A stretch of DNA of 64,000 bases, taken from Candidatus Aminicenantota bacterium. GTDB lineage: Bacteria > Acidobacteriota > Aminicenantia > Aminicenantales > Aminicenantaceae. The DNA is taken from positions 2,105,552 through 2,169,551 of the forward strand of contig CP070825.1 in assembly GCA_020344415.1 (NCBI GenBank). The letters run 5' to 3'. The translations under genes were made by a program, and so were the position numbers. Below the pieces are notes generated by a model, which was not told the DNA's origin, searched no databases, and saw nothing but the letters and a program-made list of their open reading frames with translations. Below, in pieces: positions 27,391-37,276 of the stretch (the first letter of the stretch is position 1; every line of letters begins with the position of its first letter).

Positions 27391-27421
27391 ATATTCTCAC
27401 CTATCTGATAGGCAGTGTCAA
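27391..27421 (-). promoter_or_regulatory. promoter with palindromic operator for the YHS/HMBD gene
   Basis: On the minus strand TTGACA (27421-27416) is followed 17-19 bases later by GAGAAT or GAATAT (within 27398-27391). The spacer holds a perfect palindrome CCTATC-T-GATAGG (27400-27412), a position where a bound repressor or MerR-type activator would control the promoter. The regulator is not identified; the site does not resemble the CsoR-like site at 37782. Confidence 0.5.
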
Positions 27422-27521
27422 GCATCTCTTCATTACCCCACTCGCTGGCATAAATCCGCTCATATTATCTCCTCGTGGATTAAAACATCTGAGACATTTT
27501 TCTTTTTCTGAGACATGATTA

Positions 27522-30500
27522 TCACTCTTCTTCTCTGCTCTCTTCTTTTTTCAACCGGCGCTGGATTATCCAGGTAAAAAACACAGGAACAAGGATTAAA
27601 TTCAAAAGAGTCGCAGTGACCATTCCTCCTACAGTTGGAGTTGCTATGGGCTTCATTATCTCCGAACCTGCACCAGTACTAATTAAAATGGGAATTAGAG
27701 CCAGGATAGTTGTGGCTGTAGTCATTATAATAGGCCGAACTCTCAGCAAGGCGGCTTGAATAATATTCTCTGCAAAATTTTTCCCTTTTCGAGAATATTT
27801 GACCAGAAAATCCATCATCACAACTCCATCCTCCACAGCGATTCCAAAGAGAGCAATATAACCTACCCAAACTGCTGTGCTGAACTTAAAACCGAGAATC
27901 TGCTGAAGCCAGATTCCTCCGATAAAGGCAAATGGCAAAGATACAATCATAACCATGGCGGCTGAAAATTCTTTAAATTTTGTATAGAGCAAGAGAAAAA
28001 TGACAAAGATACAGATAGGAACAACAACCATTAATCGCTGCCGCGCCTGCATTTCATATTCATACTGGCCACTCCAGGAAATATAATACCCGGAAGGCAA
28101 ATCCAGTTTATCTCTGACGACTCTTTGACCCTGTCTGACAAAATCGACAACACCCACCTCGTCGGTGTTGACGTCGACGAATACCCGCACATAAGGAAGA
28201 GTGTTCTCTCCAGAAATTTTGGCTGGCCCCTCAACCTTTCGAATCGCTGCCAGCTGGCCTAGAGGAATCTGAGCGCCTCTTGGAGAAGGAATGAATATTC
28301 TTTCCAAGTCTTCATAGCTGTCCCTGAGTTCTCTCATGTAACGGATTCTTACCGGGTAGCGTTCCCTTCCCTCCACTGTGGTCGTGATATTCATCCCGCC
28401 AACAGCTGTCATGATCAAATGCTGGATGTCTCCCACTTTTATGCCATATCGGGCTGCCTCTTCCCTGTTGATCTCTATTTCTATATAAGGCTTATTGCCG
28501 ATTCTTTCTGCATAAGGGTTTCTAGCACCAGGAATCTCTCTCAAGATTTCCTCAATTTTGATCCCTATTTCTTCGATTATCTTTAAATCTTCTCCAAAAA
28601 CCTTAACTCCTATGGGAGTCTGGATTCCTGTGGCCAGCATATCAATCCGGTTGCGAATAGGCTGAGTCCAGATGTTGCTTACACCGGGAATCTTCAAGGC
28701 GTTGTCCATCTCATTGATTAATTCCTGCCGAGTCAATCCTTCGCGCCACAATTCTTTTGGCTTAAGTTTCACAATTGTCTCTATCATACCAACAGGAGCA
28801 GGATCTGTGGGCGTCTCAGCCCTTCCCAATTTACCCACAACATCCTCGACTTCAGGGAATGATTTGAGAATTATATCCTGTTTTTTCATGATATCCATCA
28901 CCTGAGTAAGGGATGCCCCGGGGAGAAGAACAGGCATGAACAGCAGATCTCCTTCATTCAAAGGAGGCATAAACTCGCTCTTAATTCTCTTAAGAGGAAT
29001 GTAACTGCTTCCAAGAATTAAAAGCGCAATGAGGAGAACGACCATCTTATGTTTCAATGAAAACCGAAGAACCGGTTCATAGAGACGCATTAATATACGA
29101 CTTAGGATATTTTTCTCCGGAGGGCGAATCTTGCCTCTTAAAAGGAGGAAACTGAGTACAGGGATAAGCGAAATAGCCAAAATGGCTGACCCAAATATGG
29201 CAAAAGTCTTGGTAAAAGCCAAAGGAGAAAAAAGCTTCCCTGACTGACCCCTTAAAGAAAACACCGGAATAAAAGCCACGACGATTATGAGAATGGCAAA
29301 AAAGATGGCTGAACCAACTTCTTTAGAAGCAGTGATAAAAGTGCTTAGCTTTCTTTCGTGAGAGAGAGAAAGATGGCGGGATATATTTTCTGTCATTACA
29401 ATGCCCGCATCAACCATGACTCCAATAGAAATTGCTATTCCTCCCAGAGACATGATGTTTGAGGGAATTTTAAGATAATACATTATGAGGAAAGCGATCA
29501 GAACTCCAACAGGAAGAATGATGGAGACGATGAGACTGCTTCTGAAATGAGCCAAGAAGATGAGGATAATGATGATTGCTACAATTATCTCTTCCAATAA
29601 GGTCTTTTTAAGATTATCTGTTGCCCTATTGATCAATTCTGTGCGGTCATAAAAAGGCGCAATTTGAACTCCGGGCGGAAGGCCTGCTGTAATCTCTTCA
29701 ATTTTTTCCTTGACAGCCTCGATAACATTTAGGGGATTCTCTCCATATCTCATCAAAACCACACCGCCTGTGACCTCTGCTCCTTCCTTATCCAGCGCTC
29801 CCCTTCTAAAATCAGGACCAATAGTCACGTTACCCACATTTCTCACGTAAACTGGGACTCCCTCATGTGAACCTATCACAATATTCTCAATATCTTCTAC
29901 AGACTTGATAAATCCTAGGCCGCGAACAATAAATTCTGCTCCACCTTCCTCAATGACCTTTGCACCAACATCAATATTGCTCATCCGCACCGCTTCGAAC
30001 ATTTCATGCAGGTTGACATCAAAAGCGAGGAGCTTATTGGGATCCACATCAATCTGGTATTGCTTGACAAACCCTCCAACGGTTGCTACCTCTGATACTC
30101 CTCTTGCTGAGTTAAGCTGATAACGGACATACCAATCCTGAATAGATCGCAGTTCCCCCAAATTATAGTCAGAAAAAACAAGCTCCTTCCCATCCTCAGG
30201 GCATTTTCCTGGTTCACTGAACCTTGCCTTGGGATGATCTGGGCAGTAATAGCCGTTTTCAACCGTATACCAGAATATCTGCCCTAAAGCTGTTGCATCA
30301 GGGCCAAGCTGGGGAACGACTCCTTGGGGAAGGTCTTTTTGAGCCAGGTTCAACCTTTCCAAAATCCTTGTTCTTGACCAGTAAAAATCCACACCTTCTT
30401 CAAATATCACGTTTATCATTCCAAAAGAGAACATAGAGTTTGAACGAATCACTTTCATTCCAGGAATGCCCATTAGATTGACTGAAAGAGGGTAAATCAC

Positions 30501-30692
30501 CTGGTCTTCAATATCCTTTGGACTTCTTCCCGGCCAATCGACAAATACGATCTGCTGGTTTTCTCCGATGTCAGGGATAGCGTCGATGGGAGTCCTATTG
30601 AGAGCCCAGTAACCCCAGCCTATAACAAGGACAAATAAGGCTAAGATGAGAAATTTGTTCCGAAGGGAATATTCAATTACTCTGTTAATCAT
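27522..30692 (-). CDS. cusA: CusA/CzcA-type heavy-metal RND transporter
   Basis: The 1056-residue inner-membrane pump begins MINRVIEYSLRNKFLILALF and has twelve membrane helices in two halves with large periplasmic porter loops. The family signature ISIGVMVDAGIVMTENISRH (about 425) carries the proton-relay acidic residue region, and FMPPLNEGDLLFMP is typical. It exports Cu(I)/Ag(I) (or Zn/Co/Cd in relatives) with CusB and TolC. An insertion at residues 148-165 (YYCPDHPKARFSEPGKCP) looks like a degraded HMBD within the porter domain. It is the last gene of the leftward copper operon. Confidence 0.93.
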   Translation of the reverse strand: MINRVIEYSLRNKFLILALFVLVIGWGYWALNRTPIDAIPDIGENQQIVFVDWPGRSPKDIEDQVIYPLSVNLMGIPGMKVIRSNSMFSFGMINVIFEEGVDFYWSRTRILERLNLAQKDLPQGVVPQLGPDATALGQIFWYTVENGYYCPDHPKARFSEPGKCPEDGKELVFSDYNLGELRSIQDWYVRYQLNSARGVSEVATVGGFVKQYQIDVDPNKLLAFDVNLHEMFEAVRMSNIDVGAKVIEEGGAEFIVRGLGFIKSVEDIENIVIGSHEGVPVYVRNVGNVTIGPDFRRGALDKEGAEVTGGVVLMRYGENPLNVIEAVKEKIEEITAGLPPGVQIAPFYDRTELINRATDNLKKTLLEEIIVAIIIILIFLAHFRSSLIVSIILPVGVLIAFLIMYYLKIPSNIMSLGGIAISIGVMVDAGIVMTENISRHLSLSHERKLSTFITASKEVGSAIFFAILIIVVAFIPVFSLRGQSGKLFSPLAFTKTFAIFGSAILAISLIPVLSFLLLRGKIRPPEKNILSRILMRLYEPVLRFSLKHKMVVLLIALLILGSSYIPLKRIKSEFMPPLNEGDLLFMPVLLPGASLTQVMDIMKKQDIILKSFPEVEDVVGKLGRAETPTDPAPVGMIETIVKLKPKELWREGLTRQELINEMDNALKIPGVSNIWTQPIRNRIDMLATGIQTPIGVKVFGEDLKIIEEIGIKIEEILREIPGARNPYAERIGNKPYIEIEINREEAARYGIKVGDIQHLIMTAVGGMNITTTVEGRERYPVRIRYMRELRDSYEDLERIFIPSPRGAQIPLGQLAAIRKVEGPAKISGENTLPYVRVFVDVNTDEVGVVDFVRQGQRVVRDKLDLPSGYYISWSGQYEYEMQARQRLMVVVPICIFVIFLLLYTKFKEFSAAMVMIVSLPFAFIGGIWLQQILGFKFSTAVWVGYIALFGIAVEDGVVMMDFLVKYSRKGKNFAENIIQAALLRVRPIIMTTATTILALIPILISTGAGSEIMKPIATPTVGGMVTATLLNLILVPVFFTWIIQRRLKKEESREEE

Positions 30693-30734
30693 CTAAATCT
30701 CCTATTTAATCAAAAGAAGTCATGGTTAAAACTC

Positions 30735-32249
30735 TCAGTGAATATGTTTTGAAGGGGGAGTCTTTTTCTTTTTTTTCGCTTCAATAGCTCCGCTGTAGAT
30801 AGCCTCGGCTTGTCCGGTTATTTGACTCTGGGAATCTATCAGAAAATTGGCCTGAGTGACGATTCTCATTCCCTCAGTAAGCCCGGCCTTTAGGGCATAA
30901 AATTTTCTCTTCTGACCGTTGACTAAAGCCACAGCTTCTGCCCCTAACTCTATTTCCTTGGGCACATATGTTCCTTTCTCTTTTTCCATATAAACAAGCT
31001 TCCTTGCACCCGTATCAAGGACAGCGTTTTTTGGAACAGCAAGAACAGAATCTGGAGATACAATTGCCTTTTCCACCAGAGCCATTCCACAGATGTGACA
31101 ATCGTCAGGCTTATCAGACACAACTTCTGGATGCATGGGACAAATATAAGTAACTTTCCCTGAACCGTGGATACCTTCCTGCACATGAGCGCTCAAGAGC
31201 ACATTAACATACATTCCTGGTTTTAACTTTAACTGCGGATTAGGCACATTCATTCTTACCTTCACAGTCCGAGTTTTCGGGTTCAAAAAGGGATCGATAA
31301 AAGAAATTTTTCCCTCAAATTTCTCTCCAGGATAAGCTGGGGATGTGATTTCAACTCTCTGCCCATTCTTAATCAAGGCCATCTCATATTCATAGACATC
31401 TGCAAGAATCCAGAGATTGAAAAGGTCTGCGATCCGGTAGAGGTTTTCTCCTTCTTTCACATACTTCCCTTCAAAGGCATTTTTATGAATAACTGTTCCG
31501 CCTATAGGAGCATAAATGATCATATTGGTGTTAGCCTTTCTTCTTTCCTCCAATTCTTTGATCTGCTTTTCACTGACGCCCCATAAAAGAAGTCTTCTCT
31601 TGGAAGATTCGACTAATGATTTTGCCTGATCTACCGTTTCTTTTATAGGGCTCTCTTTAACTCTTTCTAGTGTTTCGAGGGCAAGAAGATACTCCTCCTG
31701 AGATGTCACCAGATTCGGGCTGTAAATCCAAACCAGCGGATCTCCTTTCTTGACCCTGTTTCCAGTGAAGTCAACGAAAAGTTTGTCGATCCGCCCAGAA
31801 ATCCAGGCCGCAACATATGCAACCTTCCTCTCATCATAATCAACTTGTCCAACGGTGTTTATCTCCTTGAAAAGAGGGCGAAATTGAATCTCCTCTGTCT
31901 CTACTCGGGCAAGAGCCTGAGCCCTGGGAGTTAATTTTATCTCAATTTCTCTTCCTTCCTGTTCCTCTGCTTCCATCGCCATCTCCGCTTCCTTATAAAC
32001 AGGAACCAAATCCATGTTGCAGATTGGACACTTGTTATTTCCTTTTTCATAGTCTTCAGGTTTCACCTTAACAGAAGGATGCATGCCGCACGTATAATAG
32101 AGAATCTCTTTTTCAGCGGGGGCCTTCTTGGCAGCCATTTGAGTTTTTTCAGTCACTTCTTCACCTTTTTTACAGGCAGCGATTAATAAACTAGATATGA
32201 GTAATGCTACACTTAATCCAAGGATTGAGAACTTTTTAATTTTATTCAT
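30735..32249 (-). CDS. cusB: CusB-type RND periplasmic adaptor with two HMBD modules
   Basis: The 504-residue protein has a lipoprotein signal (LLIAAC, Cys26). An N-terminal HMBD (YYTCGMHPSVKV...KCPICNMDLVPV, about 51-84) precedes the adaptor core (barrel-sandwich and helical hairpin, about 110-345). A second HMBD (YICPMHPEVVSDKPDDCHICGMAL, about 359-386) interrupts the C-terminal membrane-proximal part, and the tail is Lys/His-rich. It links CusA to TolC and may pass copper to the pump. It is 42 bases upstream of cusA. Confidence 0.92.
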   Translation of the reverse strand: MNKIKKFSILGLSVALLISSLLIAACKKGEEVTEKTQMAAKKAPAEKEILYYTCGMHPSVKVKPEDYEKGNNKCPICNMDLVPVYKEAEMAMEAEEQEGREIEIKLTPRAQALARVETEEIQFRPLFKEINTVGQVDYDERKVAYVAAWISGRIDKLFVDFTGNRVKKGDPLVWIYSPNLVTSQEEYLLALETLERVKESPIKETVDQAKSLVESSKRRLLLWGVSEKQIKELEERRKANTNMIIYAPIGGTVIHKNAFEGKYVKEGENLYRIADLFNLWILADVYEYEMALIKNGQRVEITSPAYPGEKFEGKISFIDPFLNPKTRTVKVRMNVPNPQLKLKPGMYVNVLLSAHVQEGIHGSGKVTYICPMHPEVVSDKPDDCHICGMALVEKAIVSPDSVLAVPKNAVLDTGARKLVYMEKEKGTYVPKEIELGAEAVALVNGQKRKFYALKAGLTEGMRIVTQANFLIDSQSQITGQAEAIYSGAIEAKKKKKTPPSKHIH

Positions 32250-32293
32250 CTCAGTATCCTCCTTTTTTTTCTTTTTTTGTTTCCATTTTTATG

Positions 32294-32418
32294 TGAGATT
32301 GCTTCGTTTCACTCGCAACGGCGGATTGCTTCGTCATTCCATTCCTCGCAATGACAATGAGGGCTCGATGGATCAATCCCCTGCATTTCCGTCATTGCGA
32401 GCGAAGCGTGGCAATCTC
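32294..32418. repeat. composite family A element with inverted ends, locus 3
   Basis: The block opens with GAGATTGCTTCG... and a core CTCGCAATGACAA, carries the companion GGATCAATCCCCTGCA in the middle, and ends with an inverted core GTCATTGCGAGCGAAG...GGCAATCTC. It therefore looks like a small element of about 125 bp with terminal inverted repeats. Its right end overlaps the last codons of tolC. Confidence 0.7.
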
Positions 32419-33720
32419 AATCTTATTTTGCCTATTCGGTTTCTCAAACTTCATTAAGGATTCTCTTCCGACCACTCGATCCAAATGAGCCAGACTTTTT
32501 CCAAAATCAGAAATGGCTTTGTAATAACCAGTTTTTATCCTCAGAATCGTCCTCTCGCTCTCCAATAAATTGAGAAAGTCGACCTTCCCTGTCAGGTAGG
32601 CCGTCTCTGAAGCTTTAAAAGATTGTTCAGCTTGAGGCAGCAAAGAGTACTTATAGAGATTGATCTGTTCTTCGGTTGTTTTTACTTCAAAGAAAAGCTC
32701 ATTCACCCGAGAAAGTGTATCATTTTCCATGTCTCTGTAACGGTCTCTGCTGGCTTCAAGTTTTATAGCTTCCTCAGCTTCAGCAGCCCTAAGCTTATTC
32801 CGCCAAAGAGGAATGCTTACTCCGATAGAACCCATCCAGGCATTTTGACCATCGTTAGGATTTGTGGTCGTTCCGCCGCCGATATCGATGTAATCCAACA
32901 TGAGCTGAAAATCTGGAAAATAGTTCTTTTTGGTTAATTTCAGACTTTTTTCATTTTTCTCAATCAGACGCCTCGCTTTTTTAAGCTCAGGACGGTTTTC
33001 TATCGCCCACTTCGAGAGTTCTGACAATTTGGCCAGAAATTCTGGAACCTGGAATTCCTCCACCTCTCCCACGCGTGCATCTTGAGGTTTATTCAAAAGA
33101 GAATTCAACTGCGAAGCTAAAGCTTTTCGCCCCTGTTTGAGCGTTAAAATCTTATCCAGTATTTTAGAGATCTCGAGCTGCGCTTTCAAAACATCCTGTT
33201 GATTCGCCGTCCCTGTTTCATACTTTTTCTGTGCTATCCTGGTTAAACGCTGGAGGACTTCCTTCTCTTCCTGGGCAATTGTCAAGGCTTTATCAAACCA
33301 ATAGAGAGAAAAAAAGATTCGTTTCACCTTCAATACAATATCTGCTTTTACAGCACTATATTCTTCTTCTAGCAACGAAGAATAACTTCGAGCAACCTCT
33401 CCTTTAAGAGCAAGTTTCCCGAAAAAGGGAAACTTCTGAGACAGGGAGATTTTGTTCCTCTGGGGTCCGAGCCTTGTTTCGATGCTTTGGCCAAAGCGGG
33501 AATACCTAAGCATGGGGTCAGGAAGGGCTTTCACCTGTGGAATCTTCTCGAGTGCCGCTTTCCATTCTTTCTCTGCAACATGGATCCGAGGATTCACCCT
33601 GAGAGCTTCTTGAATGATCTCAGAAAGAACAACCTTCCCCTTGGGCAATTCTTGAGTAAAGCCGGTCATCATCCCAAGGAAAATTAGAATAAATGAAAAA
33701 GTCATTATTATTTTTTTCAT
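32392..33720 (-). CDS. TolC-family outer-membrane efflux protein
   Basis: The 442-residue protein has a signal peptide (about 1-23), then two long helical hairpin repeats (for example KPQDARVGEVEEF and the YLTGKVDFLNLLESERTIL stretch near 385) typical of the CusC/TolC outer-membrane channel. It completes the tripartite pump with CusB and CusA. The final residues (IATLRSQ) and the stop codon are encoded by a family A repeat, so the natural C-terminus has been replaced. SD-like GAGGG lies ahead of the ATG. Confidence 0.88.
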   Translation of the reverse strand: MKKIIMTFSFILIFLGMMTGFTQELPKGKVVLSEIIQEALRVNPRIHVAEKEWKAALEKIPQVKALPDPMLRYSRFGQSIETRLGPQRNKISLSQKFPFFGKLALKGEVARSYSSLLEEEYSAVKADIVLKVKRIFFSLYWFDKALTIAQEEKEVLQRLTRIAQKKYETGTANQQDVLKAQLEISKILDKILTLKQGRKALASQLNSLLNKPQDARVGEVEEFQVPEFLAKLSELSKWAIENRPELKKARRLIEKNEKSLKLTKKNYFPDFQLMLDYIDIGGGTTTNPNDGQNAWMGSIGVSIPLWRNKLRAAEAEEAIKLEASRDRYRDMENDTLSRVNELFFEVKTTEEQINLYKYSLLPQAEQSFKASETAYLTGKVDFLNLLESERTILRIKTGYYKAISDFGKSLAHLDRVVGRESLMKFEKPNRQNKIEIATLRSQ

Positions 33721-33752
33721 CTTTTCCCTCTTTTCTTTAATTCAATATATAA

Positions 33753-33848
33753 TTACTTTGAGCTCTTTTTTTTTGAGAAAAAGAAATACCAATTGACTAA
33801 GATTATGAGCAAAACACCTGAAACAGTTACAATCAGCTTGGCAAGCAT
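33753..33848 (-). CDS. 31-residue membrane peptide, possible truncated cupredoxin anchor
   Basis: An ATG 12 bases after the copA stop, with GAGGAG ahead, encodes a lysine, a single hydrophobic helix (LIVTVSGVLLIILVNWYFFF) and a basic tail of 31 residues in all. The helix ending VNWYFF plus a lysine cluster resembles, from memory, the N-terminal anchors of small cupredoxin-domain proteins often encoded next to CopA. Here the copper-binding domain is missing. A run of nine A follows the helix, and the alternative frame also stops quickly. It may be a real micropeptide or a decayed gene. Confidence 0.45.
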   Translation of the reverse strand: MLAKLIVTVSGVLLIILVNWYFFFSKKKSSK

Positions 33849-33860
33849 CTCCAATCTCCT

Positions 33861-36530
33861 CTACGCCCTGAGCTTTACTCTTCTCAGCCTGAGAGAATTT
33901 GAAACAACTGAGATAGAACTGAAAGCCATCGCTGCTGAAGCAAAAATCGGATTCAACAGAATCCCGAAAAAAGGGTAAAGTACTCCAGCTGCCACGGGAA
34001 TACCCGCAGTGTTGTAAAAGAATGCCCAAAAAAGATTCTGTTTTATGACTCTGATTGTTCGTCTACTCAGCTCGATCGCAGAGACAACCCCCTGAAGATC
34101 GCCCTTTATAAGGGTGATATCTGAGGCCTCCATGGCCACATCGGTTCCTGAACCTATGGCTATTCCCACATCAGCCTGAGCAAGGGCAGGTGCATCGTTG
34201 ATTCCGTCTCCCACCATGGCGACTCTTTTCCCTTCCGATTGTAGCTTCTTTATCTCATTAACCTTATCCTCTGGGAGAACTTCAGACAATACCTTCTCTA
34301 TATCCGCCTTTCTGGCGATAGCCTCCGCAGTTCTGCGGTTATCTCCTGTAAGCATGACGACCTCTAATCCTTGTCTTTTTAATTTCTCCACAGACGTTAC
34401 AGAATTCTCCTTTAGCGTATCTGCAACAGCTATCAAGCCGATCGCTTTCTCGTTAATAGCTACAAAAATGGGAGTTTTCCCATCCTGAGCCAGCTCCTTG
34501 GCTCGGGCTTCTAATTCCATGGATTCTATTTTTTGTCCTCGCATAAGCTTCTTATTACCCAAGAGAATGTTTTTGCCATCTACTTCCGCCTTAACACCTT
34601 GACCTTCAATCGCGTTGAAATTTTTTGGCTCGAGGAGCTCTATTTCCTTCTCCCCTGCTCTTTTCACGATCGCCTCTCCCAGTGGATGCTCGGAACCCTT
34701 CTCTGCACTCGCTGCATATTTTAAAATATCTTCATGGGTGAACGCGTTAAGCGTGACAATATCCGTAACCGTTGGCTCTCCCTTGGTTAGAGTGCCGGTT
34801 TTATCGAAGACGATAGTATCCAGCTTATAAGCACTTTCCAGGCTCTCACCACCTTTGATCAAAATCCCGTTCTCAGCACCCTTTCCTGTTCCTACCATAA
34901 CAGCGGTAGGAGTAGCCAGTCCCAAAGCACAAGGACAAGCAATGATCATCACTGCCACAAAGTTCAACAACGCAAATGTCAGAGCGGGAAAAGGGCCAAA
35001 ATTGAACCAGATGATGAAAGTCGCTATAGCAATAGAGATGACGATAGGGACAAAGTAGCTGGCAACGACATCTGCTAACCTCTGGATGGGCGCCTTTGAG
35101 CCCTGGGCATCCCTGACGAGCTTTATTATTTGAGCAAGGACGGTATCCTTACCGACCTTTGTTGCCCTGAACCGAAAACTTCCAGTTTTGTTGATAGTAG
35201 CACCCACAACTTCATCCTCTGGCTCTTTATCTACAGGCATACTTTCACCAGTTATCATCGACTCATCCACGGTAGATGTGCCCTTAATGACAACACCATC
35301 CACCGGGATCTTCTCACCCGGCCTCACGACTATTTCATCTCCAACCAATACCTCTTCAACAGGGATATCTTCTTCTTTCCCATCTCTGATTACCCGGGCT
35401 GTTTTTGGCTGTAACCCGATTAATTTTTTTATAGCCTCTGAAGTCTGGCCTTTGGCTCTTGCTTCAAGAAGCCTTCCGAATAGAATCAAACCGATGATTA
35501 TGGCAGATGTATCGAAATAAACCCCAGGCGTCATTCCTCCTGCTTTAAAGAAAGCAGGAAAAAGCGTGGCCGCTACACTATAAAGATAGGCCGCTGAGGT
35601 GCCCACAGCGATTAGAGTATTCATATCTGCATTGCGGTGTGTGAAAGCCCCCCAAGCTCCTCTGTAAAACTGCCAACCGATCCAGAACTGCACAGGAGTA
35701 GCCAGCACCCAAAGGACGAAGAAATTATTCAAGAAGCTAGGAGCCCATGGAAACAACCTGGGAGAACTCCCCAAAAATATGATGATGCCAAGGATCAATC
35801 CAATGAAGAATTTTTTCTTGAGCACCCTGTATTCTTTTTCCCTGACAATCTTTTCTATGTCTTCCAATTCCTCTTCAGGAGGGATTTCAAGGACTTTGTA
35901 TCCTGTCTGTTCTATTGTTCTTTTTATCTCTTCCAGGCGAACCTCAGAGGGAATATATTCGATTCTGGCTTTTTCAGTAGCCAGATTCACCGCTGCTTTT
36001 GTGATACCTCTCAACTGGAGAAGAGCTTTCTCGATGTTCTGAACACAAGAGGCACACTGGATACCCTGAATGGGTATTTCCACAGAAGCTATCCCTACAT
36101 CATAGCCGCTTTTGCGAACTGAGGAGATAAAAACCTCAGGTTTAACCAGTTGCGGTTGGTAGAGAACTGTTGCTTTAGAATTAGCGAAGTTGACGTTGGC
36201 CTGCTCAACCCCGTCTAAGCTGGACAGACCCTTCTGTATTGTAGCGGCGCAGCTTGCGCAGCTCATGCCAACTATTGGGAGATCGACCCTTTCTAGCTCT
36301 CTCTTCGGAGTCATTTCTGGACCAGACTTTTTTCCTTCTTCAGCGGACGACTCACCTTTGACGTCCTTCTCCTGGTCACCTTCCTCAGACTTTATGTATA
36401 TTTCAGGATTTTCATCAAACTTCAACTTGCAAGTTTTTGTACAAAAATAATACTTTTTACCTTTATGTACAGAAGAGCTTGCTGCCTCTTCTTCTTTGAC
36501 TTCCATTCCACAAACTAAATCTTCAGCCAC
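33861..36530 (-). CDS. copA: Cu(I)-exporting P1B-type ATPase with N-terminal YHS domain
   Basis: The 889-residue pump starts with a YHS domain ([14 protein letters not shown]...YYFCTKTC, about 5-45), a charged linker, HMA domain 1 ([10 protein letters not shown], Cys91/94) and HMA domain 2 ([10 protein letters not shown], Cys159/162). The ATPase core has TGES, the membrane CPC motif ([15 protein letters not shown]), phosphorylation motif DKTGTLT, HP in [10 protein letters not shown] and hinge [10 protein letters not shown]. The last helices carry YN (FFYNTAGIP) and M-SS ([11 protein letters not shown]), the Cu(I) P1B-1 signature. It exports copper from the cytoplasm. Confidence 0.95.
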   Translation of the reverse strand: MAEDLVCGMEVKEEEAASSSVHKGKKYYFCTKTCKLKFDENPEIYIKSEEGDQEKDVKGESSAEEGKKSGPEMTPKRELERVDLPIVGMSCASCAATIQKGLSSLDGVEQANVNFANSKATVLYQPQLVKPEVFISSVRKSGYDVGIASVEIPIQGIQCASCVQNIEKALLQLRGITKAAVNLATEKARIEYIPSEVRLEEIKRTIEQTGYKVLEIPPEEELEDIEKIVREKEYRVLKKKFFIGLILGIIIFLGSSPRLFPWAPSFLNNFFVLWVLATPVQFWIGWQFYRGAWGAFTHRNADMNTLIAVGTSAAYLYSVAATLFPAFFKAGGMTPGVYFDTSAIIIGLILFGRLLEARAKGQTSEAIKKLIGLQPKTARVIRDGKEEDIPVEEVLVGDEIVVRPGEKIPVDGVVIKGTSTVDESMITGESMPVDKEPEDEVVGATINKTGSFRFRATKVGKDTVLAQIIKLVRDAQGSKAPIQRLADVVASYFVPIVISIAIATFIIWFNFGPFPALTFALLNFVAVMIIACPCALGLATPTAVMVGTGKGAENGILIKGGESLESAYKLDTIVFDKTGTLTKGEPTVTDIVTLNAFTHEDILKYAASAEKGSEHPLGEAIVKRAGEKEIELLEPKNFNAIEGQGVKAEVDGKNILLGNKKLMRGQKIESMELEARAKELAQDGKTPIFVAINEKAIGLIAVADTLKENSVTSVEKLKRQGLEVVMLTGDNRRTAEAIARKADIEKVLSEVLPEDKVNEIKKLQSEGKRVAMVGDGINDAPALAQADVGIAIGSGTDVAMEASDITLIKGDLQGVVSAIELSRRTIRVIKQNLFWAFFYNTAGIPVAAGVLYPFFGILLNPIFASAAMAFSSISVVSNSLRLRRVKLRA

Positions 36531-36560
36531 GGATATTCTCCTTCAAAAACAAATAAAACA

Positions 36561-36947
36561 TTAAAGACTCTCTACCACCCTCTGAAGCTTCTCTTTAACC
36601 TGCGAGGCAATATCCGATAATTCAGGATTCTCGATGGCCTTCATCGAAGCCAGAGGGTTAACAGCTGCCACTTCGGCTTCGCCTTCAGAGATTTCCTGGA
36701 CAATGACATTACAGGGCAACATAGTTCCAATCTTGTCCTCTGCCTGTAAGGCTTTGTATGCAAAGGGTGGATTACATGCTCCAAGGATTTTATATTTATG
36801 GAAATCCACATCCAGCTTTTTCTTCAAAGTCTCTTTCACATCAATCTCTGTGAGAATACCGAAACTCTCATCTTTGAGAGAAGCTGTCACTCTATCGATG
36901 GCTTCCTCAAAAGATACTTTGATTCTCTTGCTGAAGTAATAACTCAT
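36561..36947 (-). CDS. DUF302 family protein
   Basis: A 128-residue cytoplasmic protein (ATG 36947 with AAGGAGGA ahead; a GTG three bases earlier is ignored). The pattern GILTEIDVKETLKKKL, YKILGACNPPFAYKAL and MLPCNVIVQE is that of DUF302. The function of DUF302 is not established; members are often found near metal and redox genes. The conserved Cys in GACNPP and LPCN could bind metal. It lies between csoR and copA in the copper operon. Confidence 0.85.
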   Translation of the reverse strand: MSYYFSKRIKVSFEEAIDRVTASLKDESFGILTEIDVKETLKKKLDVDFHKYKILGACNPPFAYKALQAEDKIGTMLPCNVIVQEISEGEAEVAAVNPLASMKAIENPELSDIASQVKEKLQRVVESL

Positions 36948-36974
36948 CACTCCTCCTTCTAAAACTTTCCCTTT

Positions 36975-37262
36975 CTATTTTTGATTTCCGAACTTCTGTA
37001 AAACATCGATAATCTCTTCTATTTTCTTTTCTTTGTCTTCCTTATTTTCTCTAGAGAAAGATTCACGAACACATCCTCTGAGGTGCCTGTTTAAGATATT
37101 CTTCTCCACACGCCTTATCGCCCCTTCCACCGAAGAGATCTGGGTTATGATATCAATGCAGTATCTTTTCTCTTCGATCATTTTTTGAATGCCTCTGATC
37201 TGTCCCTCAATCCTCTTCAAGGCAACAATTTCCTCTAAATGAGTAGTCTTTTGTTCTTTCAT
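36975..37262 (-). CDS. csoR: CsoR-type copper-sensing repressor
   Basis: The 95-residue all-helical protein matches the CsoR/RcnR family (LKRIEGQIRGIQKMIEEKRYCIDIITQISSVEGAI). The Cu(I) ligands are in place as Cys35, His60 and Cys64 (RHLRGC), the C-H-C set of copper sensors rather than the Ni/Co or formaldehyde variants. Without copper it would bind the G-tract operator at 37782-37798 and repress the operon; copper releases it. Confidence 0.92.
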   Translation of the reverse strand: MKEQKTTHLEEIVALKRIEGQIRGIQKMIEEKRYCIDIITQISSVEGAIRRVEKNILNRHLRGCVRESFSRENKEDKEKKIEEIIDVLQKFGNQK

Positions 37263-37276
37263 TTAAACCTCCCTGT

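Noticed and set aside
27455..27516. Two overlapping tiny frames after cusA on the minus strand (18 and 20 residues)
   Set aside because: Neither has a recognisable motif or convincing context; the direct repeat ATGTCTCAGA inside them explains the repeated start codon.
34198..36450. Several plus-strand frames antisense to copA
   Set aside because: Low-complexity Ser/Ile/Leu-rich sequences mirroring the ATPase; no independent support.
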